64,000 nucleotides of DNA from Flavobacteriales bacterium UBA6051 (GCA_002427735.1 DIYP01000016.1:620001-684000); one strand, 5' to 3'. Positions 55,888-64,000 are shown, counted from the stretch's first letter. The notes: generated by a model from the letters alone, not told the origin. A program made the numbers and translations.

Positions 55888-57096
55888 CTATTGGAAGTGC
55901 ATTTTTATATTCTTACAAAGGTCCTCACATACCATATCCAAAACCTCATTCTCATTCTTAAATGTTTGGTAAAGAATTTCATCCTTGATACTATTCTTAA
56001 ACTCTTTGAGCTTTGTCCACTCGTCGCGTATTCTATCGAAATCCATCGCGTCCATGGAAACTACCGGTGCCTCCTGATAGAAGTAAGCCATTCCGAGTGG
56101 AGCAGATTTAGATTTTTCGTTTCTGATGGCCAAGAGGAGTTCTTCAGCTGTTCCCGAAGCAGATCTTTCTTCTTTTGTTACTGGGTCAATAACAGGTGTT
56201 CCAAGTCGATGTCTGAATACCGCAACAATGATATCACATTGCTCTACAAGTTGATTATTAATCAAAGACTGGCCATGCCCAGATTGTGAGGGTAACTCTT
56301 CCCAGCCATGAACAATAATTCTTTTACCACAAATCTCTTCAAACCCCTTAACCCTAAACCTTGTTTCCATGCGCTCAAGTAAGTCCAGCCTAGCTACTTT
56401 AACATCACTCGGTGAAGCAATCAAAATATGAATGAGTCCTTCAGTTTTAGCCGTTCTGCTTTTATCTTCCTCTTTATAAATATTGATGATATCTGAGGCT
56501 ACCTGAATACTTTCTTCCCAAACCTCTTTTATATCAAGATCGTTATCTTCCTCTTCGTAATTACTAAACTTTACAATAGAGTCTTCCATGCTATCAAGCA
56601 ATTTTCCAATATTGTAAAGCGTAATTTTATACTGAGTACCAATGGTGTAAGACAAGTGATTATCATCGCCAATCCAACCATAGTGAGATTCCATTATCCT
56701 ATGGAGCTCCTGAATATAATGACTGTTGTTTCCAAAAGTTCGAACTATAAAATTCTCAACAAGATTCCTCACATTATTTTCATCCGAAATACTAGGATAC
56801 TGAGCGATCTCCTCTCTTAAAAACTTGAGTCCGTACTTTGCATCTATTGGCATCACCCTATCAATATCTCTGATATCGATGACACTTCGAATTTCCTTCA
56901 TGCTTTCAAGGTCGCCTTTAACATTGGCCATTTTATAAAACGTTACTTTACCATTTGGTATAAAATGACGCTGAGTTGTAAACTCTCTCTCATCTCCAGT
57001 GACCGTATCCCTGAGTAAACCAGACAATCGTTCTCCTGACTTAAAAATGATATCTAAAATAATCTCGTGATACGGTTCTAATTCATCTTCGGTCAT
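55888..57096 (-). CDS. three-part protein with DUF4062/TIR-like C-terminal domain (copy B)
   Basis: Paralogue of the next gene, also 402 residues. The SH3/Sm-like N-terminus (YHEIILDIIFKSGERLSGLL) and helical middle differ strongly from copy A, but the C-terminal domain is very close: ILIASPSD (224-231), GKRIIVHGWEELPSQ, GTPVI and SGTAEE (314-319). Both keep the Glu pair in the same place. It starts at 57096 after a promoter-like TTG-N20-TACTTTG. The pattern suggests different sensors with a common effector. Confidence 0.68.
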   Translation of the reverse strand: MTEDELEPYHEIILDIIFKSGERLSGLLRDTVTGDEREFTTQRHFIPNGKVTFYKMANVKGDLESMKEIRSVIDIRDIDRVMPIDAKYGLKFLREEIAQYPSISDENNVRNLVENFIVRTFGNNSHYIQELHRIMESHYGWIGDDNHLSYTIGTQYKITLYNIGKLLDSMEDSIVKFSNYEEEDNDLDIKEVWEESIQVASDIINIYKEEDKSRTAKTEGLIHILIASPSDVKVARLDLLERMETRFRVKGFEEICGKRIIVHGWEELPSQSGHGQSLINNQLVEQCDIIVAVFRHRLGTPVIDPVTKEERSASGTAEELLLAIRNEKSKSAPLGMAYFYQEAPVVSMDAMDFDRIRDEWTKLKEFKNSIKDEILYQTFKNENEVLDMVCEDLCKNIKMHFQ

Positions 57097-57126
57097 AGCA
57101 AAAGTTTCTCATAAGTTAAACTATTC

Positions 57127-57156
57127 CAAAGTAAAGGCAATACTCATTATCTACAA
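57127..57156 (-). promoter_or_regulatory. promoter of the DUF4062-like pair
   Basis: On the minus strand TTG (57156-57154), 20 bases, then TACTTTG (57133-57127), near-consensus. Leader about 25-30 bases to the ATG at 57096. Confidence 0.45.
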
Positions 57157-57214
57157 CGGGTATAAATACCTCAAATCTCAGGTACTAATAACCGCTTCTT
57201 AGTAATTTCACCTC

Positions 57215-57562
57215 CTATAGCTCCCTCTCTGTATCCTTTTTGTGATCTTTTCTATTTAGCTTTTTTACTCTTCTTGCCATAGCATCTTTAACAATGCGAT
57301 CATGCTCATCAACCATGAAATATTCACGTGCTTCTTGAAAGGTTTTTGATTCCTTGATCAACTTTCCTTTGTGATCATGGAGTTCGTAAGTCTTATCATC
57401 TAATCGCTGAACGATTCTACCACAATACGTCTTCCCACCTGATTCTCGAATTGAAGCCTTCATGAGGTGATTGGGGTCATCCAGAACAAAGCCTTTTGCA
57501 AAGGTCCTACATGTAAGTTGATTGATGAACGCTCTTTTTGTTTTGTCATTTGCTAGTGTCAT
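57215..57562 (-). CDS. hypothetical basic protein, end of the mobilization operon
   Basis: A 115-residue protein with a small beta-rich centre (KTYCGRIVQRLDDKTYELHD) and a basic tail (RRVKKLNRKDHKK). No family recognised. Last gene of the minus-strand mobilization cluster, 22 bases after the previous stop. Confidence 0.6.
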   Translation of the reverse strand: MTLANDKTKRAFINQLTCRTFAKGFVLDDPNHLMKASIRESGGKTYCGRIVQRLDDKTYELHDHKGKLIKESKTFQEAREYFMVDEHDRIVKDAMARRVKKLNRKDHKKDTEREL

Positions 57563-57584
57563 AACGATATCTTTTAATGGTTAA

Positions 57585-58073
57585 TTACTTTTCTAAATCT
57601 TGATCTCTGTGTTTCTCCAGCATTCGTTTTTTTCTACGAATTGCGTACAAACGCTTCTTTACTTTTTCGTCCGGTGCCTGCCACTTTAATTGCTGTTCTT
57701 CACTTGAAAGCTCTGCAAGCTGCTGACGATTCTTTTTGAGATATTGCTCTCGTTTTTTCTTAAATCGCATTCTTTTCCTTCTCCCTGTTTTATCCTTTGA
57801 ATGCTTTAGGGTTTGGTTCAGATCAAAGCAGATTCCACTGATCGAATAGAGGTGGTCGAAGTTCTTATACCCATAGAACACATCGGGATCTTTCTTGTTC
57901 ATCTCAACCAAGCCTTTTCCCTGAACCATTTTATAGTTCGTATACCGTCGAAAAAGACCCGAGAGTATTGTATTACTTGGCATTTCATTGACTTCTTGAA
58001 AGAGTGTCCAACCGTCAACACCATACTCCTGCCAGAGCACTTTGCGTAATTCATCTTCATTCACCTTTTTCAT
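57585..58073 (-). CDS. basic hypothetical protein next to the relaxase
   Basis: A 162-residue protein starting at the ATG at 58073, overlapping the relaxase end by 17 bases. The second half is extremely Lys/Arg-rich (RRKRMRFKKKREQYLKKNR), so nucleic acid binding is likely. It may be a relaxosome accessory. The longer start at 58121 is less likely. Confidence 0.6.
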   Translation of the reverse strand: MKKVNEDELRKVLWQEYGVDGWTLFQEVNEMPSNTILSGLFRRYTNYKMVQGKGLVEMNKKDPDVFYGYKNFDHLYSISGICFDLNQTLKHSKDKTGRRKRMRFKKKREQYLKKNRQQLAELSSEEQQLKWQAPDEKVKKRLYAIRRKKRMLEKHRDQDLEK

Positions 58074-58938
58074 AATCTTGCTCTTTATCGCGTTCTTTAT
58101 TCCGTTTTGCACGAAGTTCAACCAATCGTGCTTCTTCTTTGGTCATTTGTTTCAAGTGCTCCTTTGTCACACCAAGTGTCGTCAATCGAAACCTCCGCTT
58201 TCCGCAATATGCTCCAGTAAGCACCTTACCTTTTCTGACATACGGCTCAATGCTATGTTCAATCATTCTTTGTTTAAGCATGGACAGATCAGAGCAATCT
58301 TTGGCGATTTCAATAATCCGCTCGGTCAGCTCCTCTTTGTCCGTCTTTACCCCACTCTTTTTCATTTGCTCTTCAGCGTGGGTTCTACTTCGGACTCGTC
58401 TTTTTTTTTTACCCAAGCCACCATGCTCAATATTGGAGTGATGAAGTTCAGGAAATCGGGTTCTTTGGAATTCTTCCATTTCCCTCTTGAATGCCCGCAT
58501 TTGTTCATTATTCAATCTATTACTCGTAGAGTCCACATTTGTCGAACCGAACAAAAAATGCACGTGTACATGACCTTGATCATAATGAGTTATAGAGATT
58601 CCAGGGGCTGTGGAACGTCGCTTCATGTATTCACGTTGAAGTTCTTTAAGTACCTTTTTATTTCGTCTGAGATAATCACTAGACTCAGGAGAAAAACTGA
58701 TCACTTCCTTACGAAGAATAACTCTGCGAATATGGTTATTGTAGGTCTTAGCTTCGTCATTTTTAAGAATCTGCTCTACCCATGATTCAGGTTCGTATCC
58801 ACGTAGGAACTGTTTTGCTAAACACACCTCGCCATCATACGGAGAGCGTATCTTCTCCATATCGTATGCATACCGAATGTTCTCCAGCAACACCGACGGT
58901 TTTTTACTCTTTACTCCCGGTATCATTTTAATAATCAT
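58057..58938 (-). CDS. MobA-like relaxase
   Basis: A 293-residue relaxase, nicking oriT and piloting the strand in transfer. The HUH-type motif is HYDQGHVHVHFLFG (about residues 118-131) and the N-terminal Tyr candidates lie at 23, 25 and 34. Beyond about 190 the protein is rich in Lys/Arg. No helicase or primase domain, so a small MobP/MobA-type relaxase. Its ATG overlaps the stop of the MobC-like gene (ATGA). The start keeps MIIKMIPG. Confidence 0.85.
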   Translation of the reverse strand: MIIKMIPGVKSKKPSVLLENIRYAYDMEKIRSPYDGEVCLAKQFLRGYEPESWVEQILKNDEAKTYNNHIRRVILRKEVISFSPESSDYLRRNKKVLKELQREYMKRRSTAPGISITHYDQGHVHVHFLFGSTNVDSTSNRLNNEQMRAFKREMEEFQRTRFPELHHSNIEHGGLGKKKRRVRSRTHAEEQMKKSGVKTDKEELTERIIEIAKDCSDLSMLKQRMIEHSIEPYVRKGKVLTGAYCGKRRFRLTTLGVTKEHLKQMTKEEARLVELRAKRNKERDKEQDYEKGE

Positions 58939-59348
58939 TCGAGTTCCTTTTGTATTGATTCAACAATAGATAAACACTCTGCTAAACGCTGTAATTCTCC
59001 CTCATACATGCACTCCTCAATCAGATCAAGGAGTTGCATGAGCTTCATTTTAACACCAGTACTATTCCATACCGTACAAGCCCCTCCAATACCCTGCTTG
59101 ATATAGCTTGAAACGCGAACTCCAAGAGATGTAGCTTTTGCTTTAATCTCTTCAAACTCAACTTTGCTAAACTGAAGAGTAACTTGTCTCATACGCTCGC
59201 GATACACCTTCTTGTGCCACGCAGAATACTTCTTGCGATACTCTTCCTTTTTAGCACGAACAACATGCTCAGGTGCATTGCCATTGTATATCGCAAGTTC
59301 CTGATCCAAGTATTCGTGGAGCGTATATGGAAAATTGTACTTACTCAT
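58935..59348 (-). CDS. MobC-like relaxosome protein
   Basis: A 137-residue protein. The MobC-type motif VTLQFSKVEFEEIKAKATSL (about 55-75) and GVRVSSYIKQG match ribbon-helix-helix accessory proteins of relaxases. I start at 59348, giving an 8-base overlap with the coupling gene end. It should bind oriT with the relaxase. Confidence 0.82.
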   Translation of the reverse strand: MSKYNFPYTLHEYLDQELAIYNGNAPEHVVRAKKEEYRKKYSAWHKKVYRERMRQVTLQFSKVEFEEIKAKATSLGVRVSSYIKQGIGGACTVWNSTGVKMKLMQLLDLIEECMYEGELQRLAECLSIVESIQKELE

Positions 59349-60786
59349 CGCGTAAATGATTTGGAAGCTCTGGAATATCAATCAAGTGAAGTTCGGGAGT
59401 GATCTCAGTGACTTCATCATCCTCGTCTAATTGCATCGAAACACGCTTTACCAGCTCCTTTTGCTCGTAATACGGAATGAGTTTCGCATATATAGGCTTC
59501 AAGCCACCATTTGGAACAATAATCGCGTGATTCGCAGGCATCGTTCGTATTTCCTCGGGACTTTTCAATAAGCGTTCCTTAGTGTATTTATTTTCCTTGT
59601 AACTGTACTTTCCGAGGATTTTGGATACACGTTCCGCCTCGTCATCTAATCCAGTCAAGTAAATTTTCGTACACGAATTCAGTATTTCCTTCGCTCCGGC
59701 CTTTCCGTACTTTTCAAGCTGTGACTCAGCCTGTAGAATTTTCAGAAGACCAAGGGAATATTTTCTCAGCAGACTAGCATATTTCGGGTAGTTCGGGATG
59801 TTCATGCTCGAACCAAATTCATCCATTAGGCAAAGTATGGGAAGATCTCCATCCTTTGGAACTGGTGCTTCAAGTACTGAAGCAAAAAACTGTGAATAAA
59901 AACAGTTAATCAATGGTTCTGTTATATCCCCGTGTGTGATTGAAGAGGATAAAAAGATCGCTGTCTTTTCCTTTCGCATCTTCTCAAATGAAATGGTATC
60001 TCGAGAGGTTAAAAGGGCAAGATTTGGATTTGTTTCGATCCAAGACAACGCAGCTATTGCTGAGGAAAAAATACTACTCTTCGTATTCTGACTGTTCCCC
60101 AATAGAACCGACCAACGAAGAAACAAATCATCATACTTCGCCAAATAATAACTTATGCGATCCTCATCGCTCATCATAAGTTGAAGTATCCGGTAAACAG
60201 ATGCCAAATGATGCACCCTTGGATCAGGATCACGTTTCGCAACCTCAATAGCAATTGACATCACTTCTCCACTTTGAATTGTCCAGAATTTATCGTTCCC
60301 ATTATTCGAACTCGAAGCCTTGGTTAAAATCGAAACTAATTTCGCGACATCACCTCGCGTGTGACATCTCGAAAGTGGATTGTAAAATCCCGTTTGATTC
60401 GTAAAATTTCTGACATCAAAATCCATGTAGCGAATATTGTACAACACACTTTTCAGGTAGTTTGAGCATTTAGCACGTATTTCTTTTGCATCGTCATTAA
60501 TGATAAGACTACTCTTCTTTTGTCTAAGGATAGTCGGGAGGACAAATACGGTCGTTTTTCCTCCCCCACTCGGCGATATACATGCCAGATGAGAAAAGCT
60601 CTGCTTCATTGACATCTGCTTTACTCCTGTAGCAGAAAATCCATCATGTGATCTGGATAGTAAATCACTTTCTTTTCCAAACGATGCCTTGTATTCATTT
60701 GAAGACTTCTCACCAATAATGGCATCCATAATTGACTGAAAAAGTGTCACAAATGACTCTCCGATACTTGCAAGCATTTCTTTCAT
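59341..60786 (-). CDS. VirD4/TraG-type coupling protein
   Basis: A 481-residue ATPase that hands relaxase-bound DNA to the transfer channel. Walker A is SPSGGGKTT (about 71-79), Walker B is LCLMDEFGS (about 315-323), and ALLTSRDTISF and LQAESQLEKYGKAG follow. The N-terminus is hydrophobic at best weakly, so the membrane anchor may be the 48-residue protein made just before it. It overlaps its small neighbour (ATGA). Confidence 0.86.
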   Translation of the reverse strand: MKEMLASIGESFVTLFQSIMDAIIGEKSSNEYKASFGKESDLLSRSHDGFSATGVKQMSMKQSFSHLACISPSGGGKTTVFVLPTILRQKKSSLIINDDAKEIRAKCSNYLKSVLYNIRYMDFDVRNFTNQTGFYNPLSRCHTRGDVAKLVSILTKASSSNNGNDKFWTIQSGEVMSIAIEVAKRDPDPRVHHLASVYRILQLMMSDEDRISYYLAKYDDLFLRWSVLLGNSQNTKSSIFSSAIAALSWIETNPNLALLTSRDTISFEKMRKEKTAIFLSSSITHGDITEPLINCFYSQFFASVLEAPVPKDGDLPILCLMDEFGSSMNIPNYPKYASLLRKYSLGLLKILQAESQLEKYGKAGAKEILNSCTKIYLTGLDDEAERVSKILGKYSYKENKYTKERLLKSPEEIRTMPANHAIIVPNGGLKPIYAKLIPYYEQKELVKRVSMQLDEDDEVTEITPELHLIDIPELPNHLRDE

Positions 60787-60929
60787 TTTCTGATATTAAG
60801 TTGATTTTTCAGCCAATCGTTCAATCCCACCAATATAGATTCGCTCACCTTCGTAAAGCAATAGATTACAAACACGAACAGCTTCCAAAGTAGGTTGAAA
60901 AAATTGGAAAAGATTGAGTCCTCTTTCAT
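60783..60929 (-). CDS. 48-residue membrane protein upstream of the coupling protein
   Basis: ATG at 60929 to TGA at 60783 encodes a 48-residue peptide with one hydrophobic helix (LLWKLFVFVIYCFTKV). The stop overlaps the coupling-protein ATG (ATGA), and its start is 3 bases after the stop of the vWA-like lipoprotein. The position suggests a membrane anchor for the otherwise soluble coupling protein. Confidence 0.65.
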   Translation of the reverse strand: MKEDSIFSNFFNLLWKLFVFVIYCFTKVSESILVGLNDWLKNQLNIRK

Positions 60930-60932
60930 AGC

Positions 60933-61628
60933 CTAGAGTTTTGATCTGACAGATACTTTTACATTCATCTCCTTGAGGATTGGTTCGTAAATCTCATTGA
61001 CAATCAATCCATAAAATTCATTGTACTCGGTACTTTCTTGTGGCTGATGAACCAACACCACTTCAAGATGATTAGTATAGTACAAGCGAGACGTTTGCTC
61101 ACGGAACAATACGCGAATCGACTCGGGGTCACTCTTGAGTGTACTGCGTACCTTCTTGTCATAGAAACTCACCCATGTAGCATTCTCCAATAGGTCGCTC
61201 ACAAGGTAAACCGTCGTTTGCATACTTGAATCCTTCGAGAGTTCATTGAGATTGTGCCATAAGGGATTCCAAATTAAACTCCCCTGGTATTCGGATGTGT
61301 CGCCATGTTTTAGAGATTGAATACTCTGTATGTATCTATCGAACTCAGCCTTGCGGTCACCTTCGTTCGATAAGAACTGATTCGATGCTTCAATGCTACA
61401 ATATGTTGTTCGCGGATACTGGCTATTGGAAATAACAGAGTACTGCGTTTGGTGTGCCTCCCAAATGTCAGCGTCAGGATACCCAAGACCCCCTGGAGCG
61501 AAAACTTCATCGAGTTCCGGAGTATCCTTATCAGATACATCAACAATGAACACATTACGTTTTGCTTTGGTCTGTGGAGAGCAAGCCAATAAAAGGCTTG
61601 CTACTCCAATTAAGAATAGATACTTCAT
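60933..61628 (-). CDS. lipoprotein with vWA-like fold in the mobilization operon
   Basis: A 231-residue lipoprotein (lipobox LLLACS). The mature part starts with VFIVDVSDKDT, like the MIDAS strand of von Willebrand A domains, and has VYLVSDLLENA at the position of a second strand. Probable outer or inner membrane anchored. It lies between the coiled-coil membrane protein and the coupling protein, so a transfer-apparatus role is likely but not shown. Confidence 0.6.
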   Translation of the reverse strand: MKYLFLIGVASLLLACSPQTKAKRNVFIVDVSDKDTPELDEVFAPGGLGYPDADIWEAHQTQYSVISNSQYPRTTYCSIEASNQFLSNEGDRKAEFDRYIQSIQSLKHGDTSEYQGSLIWNPLWHNLNELSKDSSMQTTVYLVSDLLENATWVSFYDKKVRSTLKSDPESIRVLFREQTSRLYYTNHLEVVLVHQPQESTEYNEFYGLIVNEIYEPILKEMNVKVSVRSKL

Positions 61629-61630
61629 AA

Positions 61631-62698
61631 TTAAACTGATTTTTGATTGGTAAAATGGAGCGTTAGAGCTGGCGGATCTTCCGAGAACATATCCGGAATA
61701 ACTCCATCAGATCTACGCTGAATGTTAACTGATATAAAAGTCTGAACGGCACTTTCGTAATACGAGACGATCAAGGCTTCACAATCTTTGGAATACAGCA
61801 TCAGCTTCTCGCGCTCTTCCTTTTTCGTATTGAATTCTGCTAAAGCATGATCCAACTCCTTGTCCAGTTCCTGCTTCTTTGTTTCGGCTTCCTTGATCTC
61901 GGCTTTCAATGCCTTATATTGATCAATCAACTTTAATTCTGCGCGTGTTGGTTTTACAACTATTGTGACCGCAACAATACTTGCGAATACGAATAAATTC
62001 ATAAAGGCAAACAGAAGTGGTGACCCGATATTGCTACCTGTAATTGATTCTGAACGAAGTTTCCCAATGATCAGAAAGAGAATAAATACACCTATGAAAA
62101 TCCCAATACCAACAAGTCGACGTGTCAATACTCGTTTGAATCGACCTGTGATGGCCATGAAGTTGTCCGACAAAAGATAAATGATTGCACCTAGTACAAC
62201 TCCAATTCCAAGTGCTATTGGGAAAAGATATCCCATTTTCATTAAAGCAGTACATGATACGGCTACATCCAACACAATGGCAGAAAAGAGATATGGTTTT
62301 ATTCTACGTTCACGCTTTTCTTTTTCTATTGGACTTAAGTCTCCTTTACTCGTCCATTTTTCAAGGTCGCGCTTCTTCAATCGAAGAGCATTGTTTACCT
62401 CGTTCACATCTTTGGAAATACGCTCACGTTTTTCGTTCAGTTCCTGCTCTGCTCGTGCCATATCCCACTTTGACAAAGCAGACTGATGTTTCGCACGTGC
62501 TTTCCCCACCGTCTTATTAAAAAAAGCGGTAAGTCTTCCAAGGAAGGCACGTTTGGGGTCTTTCTGTTTCGGTAGATTTTGACCAGCCAAATCAAGTGCA
62601 TGCTCTTCAGCTAATGCATTCCCTTCTTCGGCATCTTGGGTGATTTGAGCCATAAGCTCAGTATCTACCACGTTAAATAATCCTAGTTGATTTTTCAT
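61631..62698 (-). CDS. coiled-coil membrane protein of the mobilization operon
   Basis: A 355-residue protein. An N-terminal coiled coil (about 75-125), four membrane helices (about 136-156, 158-176, 194-214 and 226-248), then a second coiled coil (about 255-300) and a C-terminal soluble end. No family recognised. It is 2 bases from its neighbour, so in one operon. Confidence 0.68.
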   Translation of the reverse strand: MKNQLGLFNVVDTELMAQITQDAEEGNALAEEHALDLAGQNLPKQKDPKRAFLGRLTAFFNKTVGKARAKHQSALSKWDMARAEQELNEKRERISKDVNEVNNALRLKKRDLEKWTSKGDLSPIEKEKRERRIKPYLFSAIVLDVAVSCTALMKMGYLFPIALGIGVVLGAIIYLLSDNFMAITGRFKRVLTRRLVGIGIFIGVFILFLIIGKLRSESITGSNIGSPLLFAFMNLFVFASIVAVTIVVKPTRAELKLIDQYKALKAEIKEAETKKQELDKELDHALAEFNTKKEEREKLMLYSKDCEALIVSYYESAVQTFISVNIQRRSDGVIPDMFSEDPPALTLHFTNQKSV

Positions 62699-62700
62699 TG

Positions 62701-62934
62701 TTATTTATTTTTATTGTTAAAGTTTTTCAGGTCACCAAAAGCTTCCTTCCATGTCATCGTTTTGAAAAAATCCTGGCTAGCATAGAACACCATTCGCAGG
62801 ATAATTTTCGGATACCAAAGGACTACTCGCAGATACATGACTGTTGCATCACTTCCAATCATGAGTAATCCGTTTGCTTGGACTACTGTGTATCCAATGT
62901 ATTTAGCCCATGCTATGATTGTTTTTAATTTCAT
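62701..62934 (-). CDS. small hypothetical protein
   Basis: A 77-residue protein with a moderately hydrophobic middle (TVVQANGLLMIGSDATVM, then LRVVLWYPKIILRMVFY). No family recognised. It lies 2 bases from its neighbour in the operon. Confidence 0.55.
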   Translation of the reverse strand: MKLKTIIAWAKYIGYTVVQANGLLMIGSDATVMYLRVVLWYPKIILRMVFYASQDFFKTMTWKEAFGDLKNFNNKNK

Positions 62935-62956
62935 CTTCTTGATTGTTATGAGGTGA

Positions 62957-63535
62957 TTACTCTACGTCATCATAGATCAAGTGGTACTCATCATCTGTGA
63001 TGATATTCTTGCGATCGTTAAGTCTGCGAAGTATGATTAAGATGCGCATCAAACGAGGATGCTCTTTTCCATCGTATTTGAAGAGGTAATATTTAAACCC
63101 ACAGACTGCGGATGTAAGGGCAAGCTTAAAATTGTCTACAAAAAGAGCATTCGCCGAAAATCCTAATTGAACAATCCTCCAGTGGATATAAGCATGGCAA
63201 TACAAGTAGTCGGTGTCTCTTAGTGTTGACTCGTTTGGAGGAAGGTCATCGAATACAGCATTGATATATAAGCTTGATTTATAGAGCCAGTTACTCATCT
63301 GATTTTTTCCATAAACCACAAGGCATAAACGAGCAAGGATGTAATAGTAATACTTCCTAACTTTTTCCGAGGCAAATACGCCATCATCGATTTGCTCAAG
63401 GTCTTTAATGATCCCTTCTAAGTTCTCTCCATTTTTCCTCTGCGTTTCAAGCACATGAAGAAGTGCCATTTGCTCTTTTGAGCTTAGCTTGGAATAACCC
63501 AAAGTCAGGATGCTGAAATCTATGATTGTTTCCAT
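62957..63535 (-). CDS. helical hypothetical protein
   Basis: A 192-residue all-helical, Leu/Tyr-rich protein (YYYILARLCLVVYGK, YLYCHAYIHWRIVQL). The pattern is TPR-like but I do not see clear TPR consensus. It resembles the next gene upstream in style (Tyr-rich, YLYxxA). Unknown function in the operon. Confidence 0.55.
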   Translation of the reverse strand: METIIDFSILTLGYSKLSSKEQMALLHVLETQRKNGENLEGIIKDLEQIDDGVFASEKVRKYYYYILARLCLVVYGKNQMSNWLYKSSLYINAVFDDLPPNESTLRDTDYLYCHAYIHWRIVQLGFSANALFVDNFKLALTSAVCGFKYYLFKYDGKEHPRLMRILIILRRLNDRKNIITDDEYHLIYDDVE

Positions 63536-63591
63536 TGTTAAAAATGTTTGTGGTGATGTAATGGTGATTGAAATTCGGGAGAGGATACACC

Positions 63592-64000
63592 TTACAGTGT
63601 ATCTCCTTTCATAAGCTCTGTATGAAGCATCGCAAAGCAGTCCAATGCTTCGAAACGCTTCATTCCAAATTCGACCAGGCGAAGTGCGTGAGAACGATAC
63701 TGTATGCGCGCATCAGCGTCACCATGTTCTATAAAAAGCTTATACTTCACTATCGCTCGGGTGTACAAGTAATTTGGACATCGCGGAGAAACTTTGGACT
63801 CGTGCCCAACTCGAATAAGTTCCGTCATATACTCATCAGCTTGAATAAGATGAGCGAGAGAAAATGATTGTTCAAAATGATAAATCGAAACCTTCGCTTG
63901 TAGATAGATAAAGAACATCTGAATACCAGGAGACATAACTCCTCGCTCATAGGTTTTAAGCTGCTCAATCGCAGCTTCCGTTTGAAAGTTCTTTAGTAGG
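63592..64000 (-). CDS. partial helical protein running off the window
   Basis: The frame is open to the window edge: codons before the ATG at 63936 continue without stop to 64000. So the real start lies outside. The known part (about 136 residues) is helical and Tyr/His-rich like the gene at 62957. No family recognised. Confidence 0.55.
   Translation of the reverse strand, partial: LLKNFQTEAAIEQLKTYERGVMSPGIQMFFIYLQAKVSIYHFEQSFSLAHLIQADEYMTELIRVGHESKVSPRCPNYLYTRAIVKYKLFIEHGDADARIQYRSHALRLVEFGMKRFEALDCFAMLHTELMKGDTL

Noticed and set aside
55891..56289. Plus-strand 132-codon frame opposite the DUF4062-like copy B
   Set aside because: Antisense shadow. The minus-strand product has conserved motifs shared with its paralogue.
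54419..57096. Retron or CBASS as name for the RNA plus DUF4062-like pair
   Set aside because: No reverse transcriptase or nucleotide cyclase is present near the RNA.
58042..58785. A long plus-strand frame (247 codons) opposite the relaxase
   Set aside because: It mirrors the relaxase and adjoining gene; the minus strand carries the HxH motif and overlapping operon starts.

Overview
The window looks like a chromosomal segment of a marine or freshwater Bacteroidota, most likely order Flavobacteriales (Crocinitomicaceae/Fluviicola-like). The signs are several secreted proteins with type IX secretion (T9SS) sorting domains of type A and type B, a PorP/SprF protein, a TonB-dependent receptor, HU-like plus SPOR proteins, and promoter boxes of the Bacteroidota type (TAnnTTTG). 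The genus call is inference from gene style, not from a search.

Left part, about 1-33,000: ordinary chromosome. Here are a C1-type cysteine peptidase, an HU-like/SPOR protein, kdsB, a TonB-dependent receptor, dprA, a SurA/PpiD-like foldase, a 1,900-residue protein with 16 Ig-like repeats, a T9SS block (type B cargo, PorP/SprF, subtilisin-like protease, type A cargo), an O-antigen-ligase-like protein with TPRs, an OmpA lipoprotein, uvrC, an esterase, a glycosyltransferase and an N-acetylmuramoyl-L-alanine amidase. It ends at a tRNA-Asn gene (32948-33021).

Right part, about 33,000-64,000: accessory DNA that probably continues past the window. It starts with a secreted nuclease and an HTH protein. 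Next come a complete type I restriction-modification operon (hsdM-hsdS-hsdR) with an M48/YgjP-like metallopeptidase, an XRE-RuvC-like fusion and a phage-O-like replication protein. A large serine recombinase, a HerA/VirD4-like ATPase, an orphan D12-class adenine methylase with three small unknown genes, and a T9SS cargo protein follow. The last stretch holds a structured RNA candidate, a tandem pair of paralogues with a DUF4062/TIR-like C-terminal domain, and a long minus-strand mobilization operon (relaxase with an HxH motif, MobC-like protein, VirD4/TraG-type coupling protein, vWA-like lipoprotein, coiled-coil membrane protein and small proteins). Together this suggests an integrative and mobilizable or conjugative element carrying defence cargo.

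The best candidates for something undescribed are: (1) the adjacent paralogue pair at 54677-57096, each with an SH3/Sm-like N-terminus, a helical middle and a DUF4062/TIR-like C-terminus; (2) the structured RNA at about 54187-54271 with its own promoter box and two competing hairpins; (3) the XRE-RuvC-like protein at 42898-43779 beside the restriction operon, with the first RuvC aspartate replaced; and (4) a recurring arrangement in which the -7 promoter box lies 4-7 bases before the start codon, predicting leaderless mRNAs.
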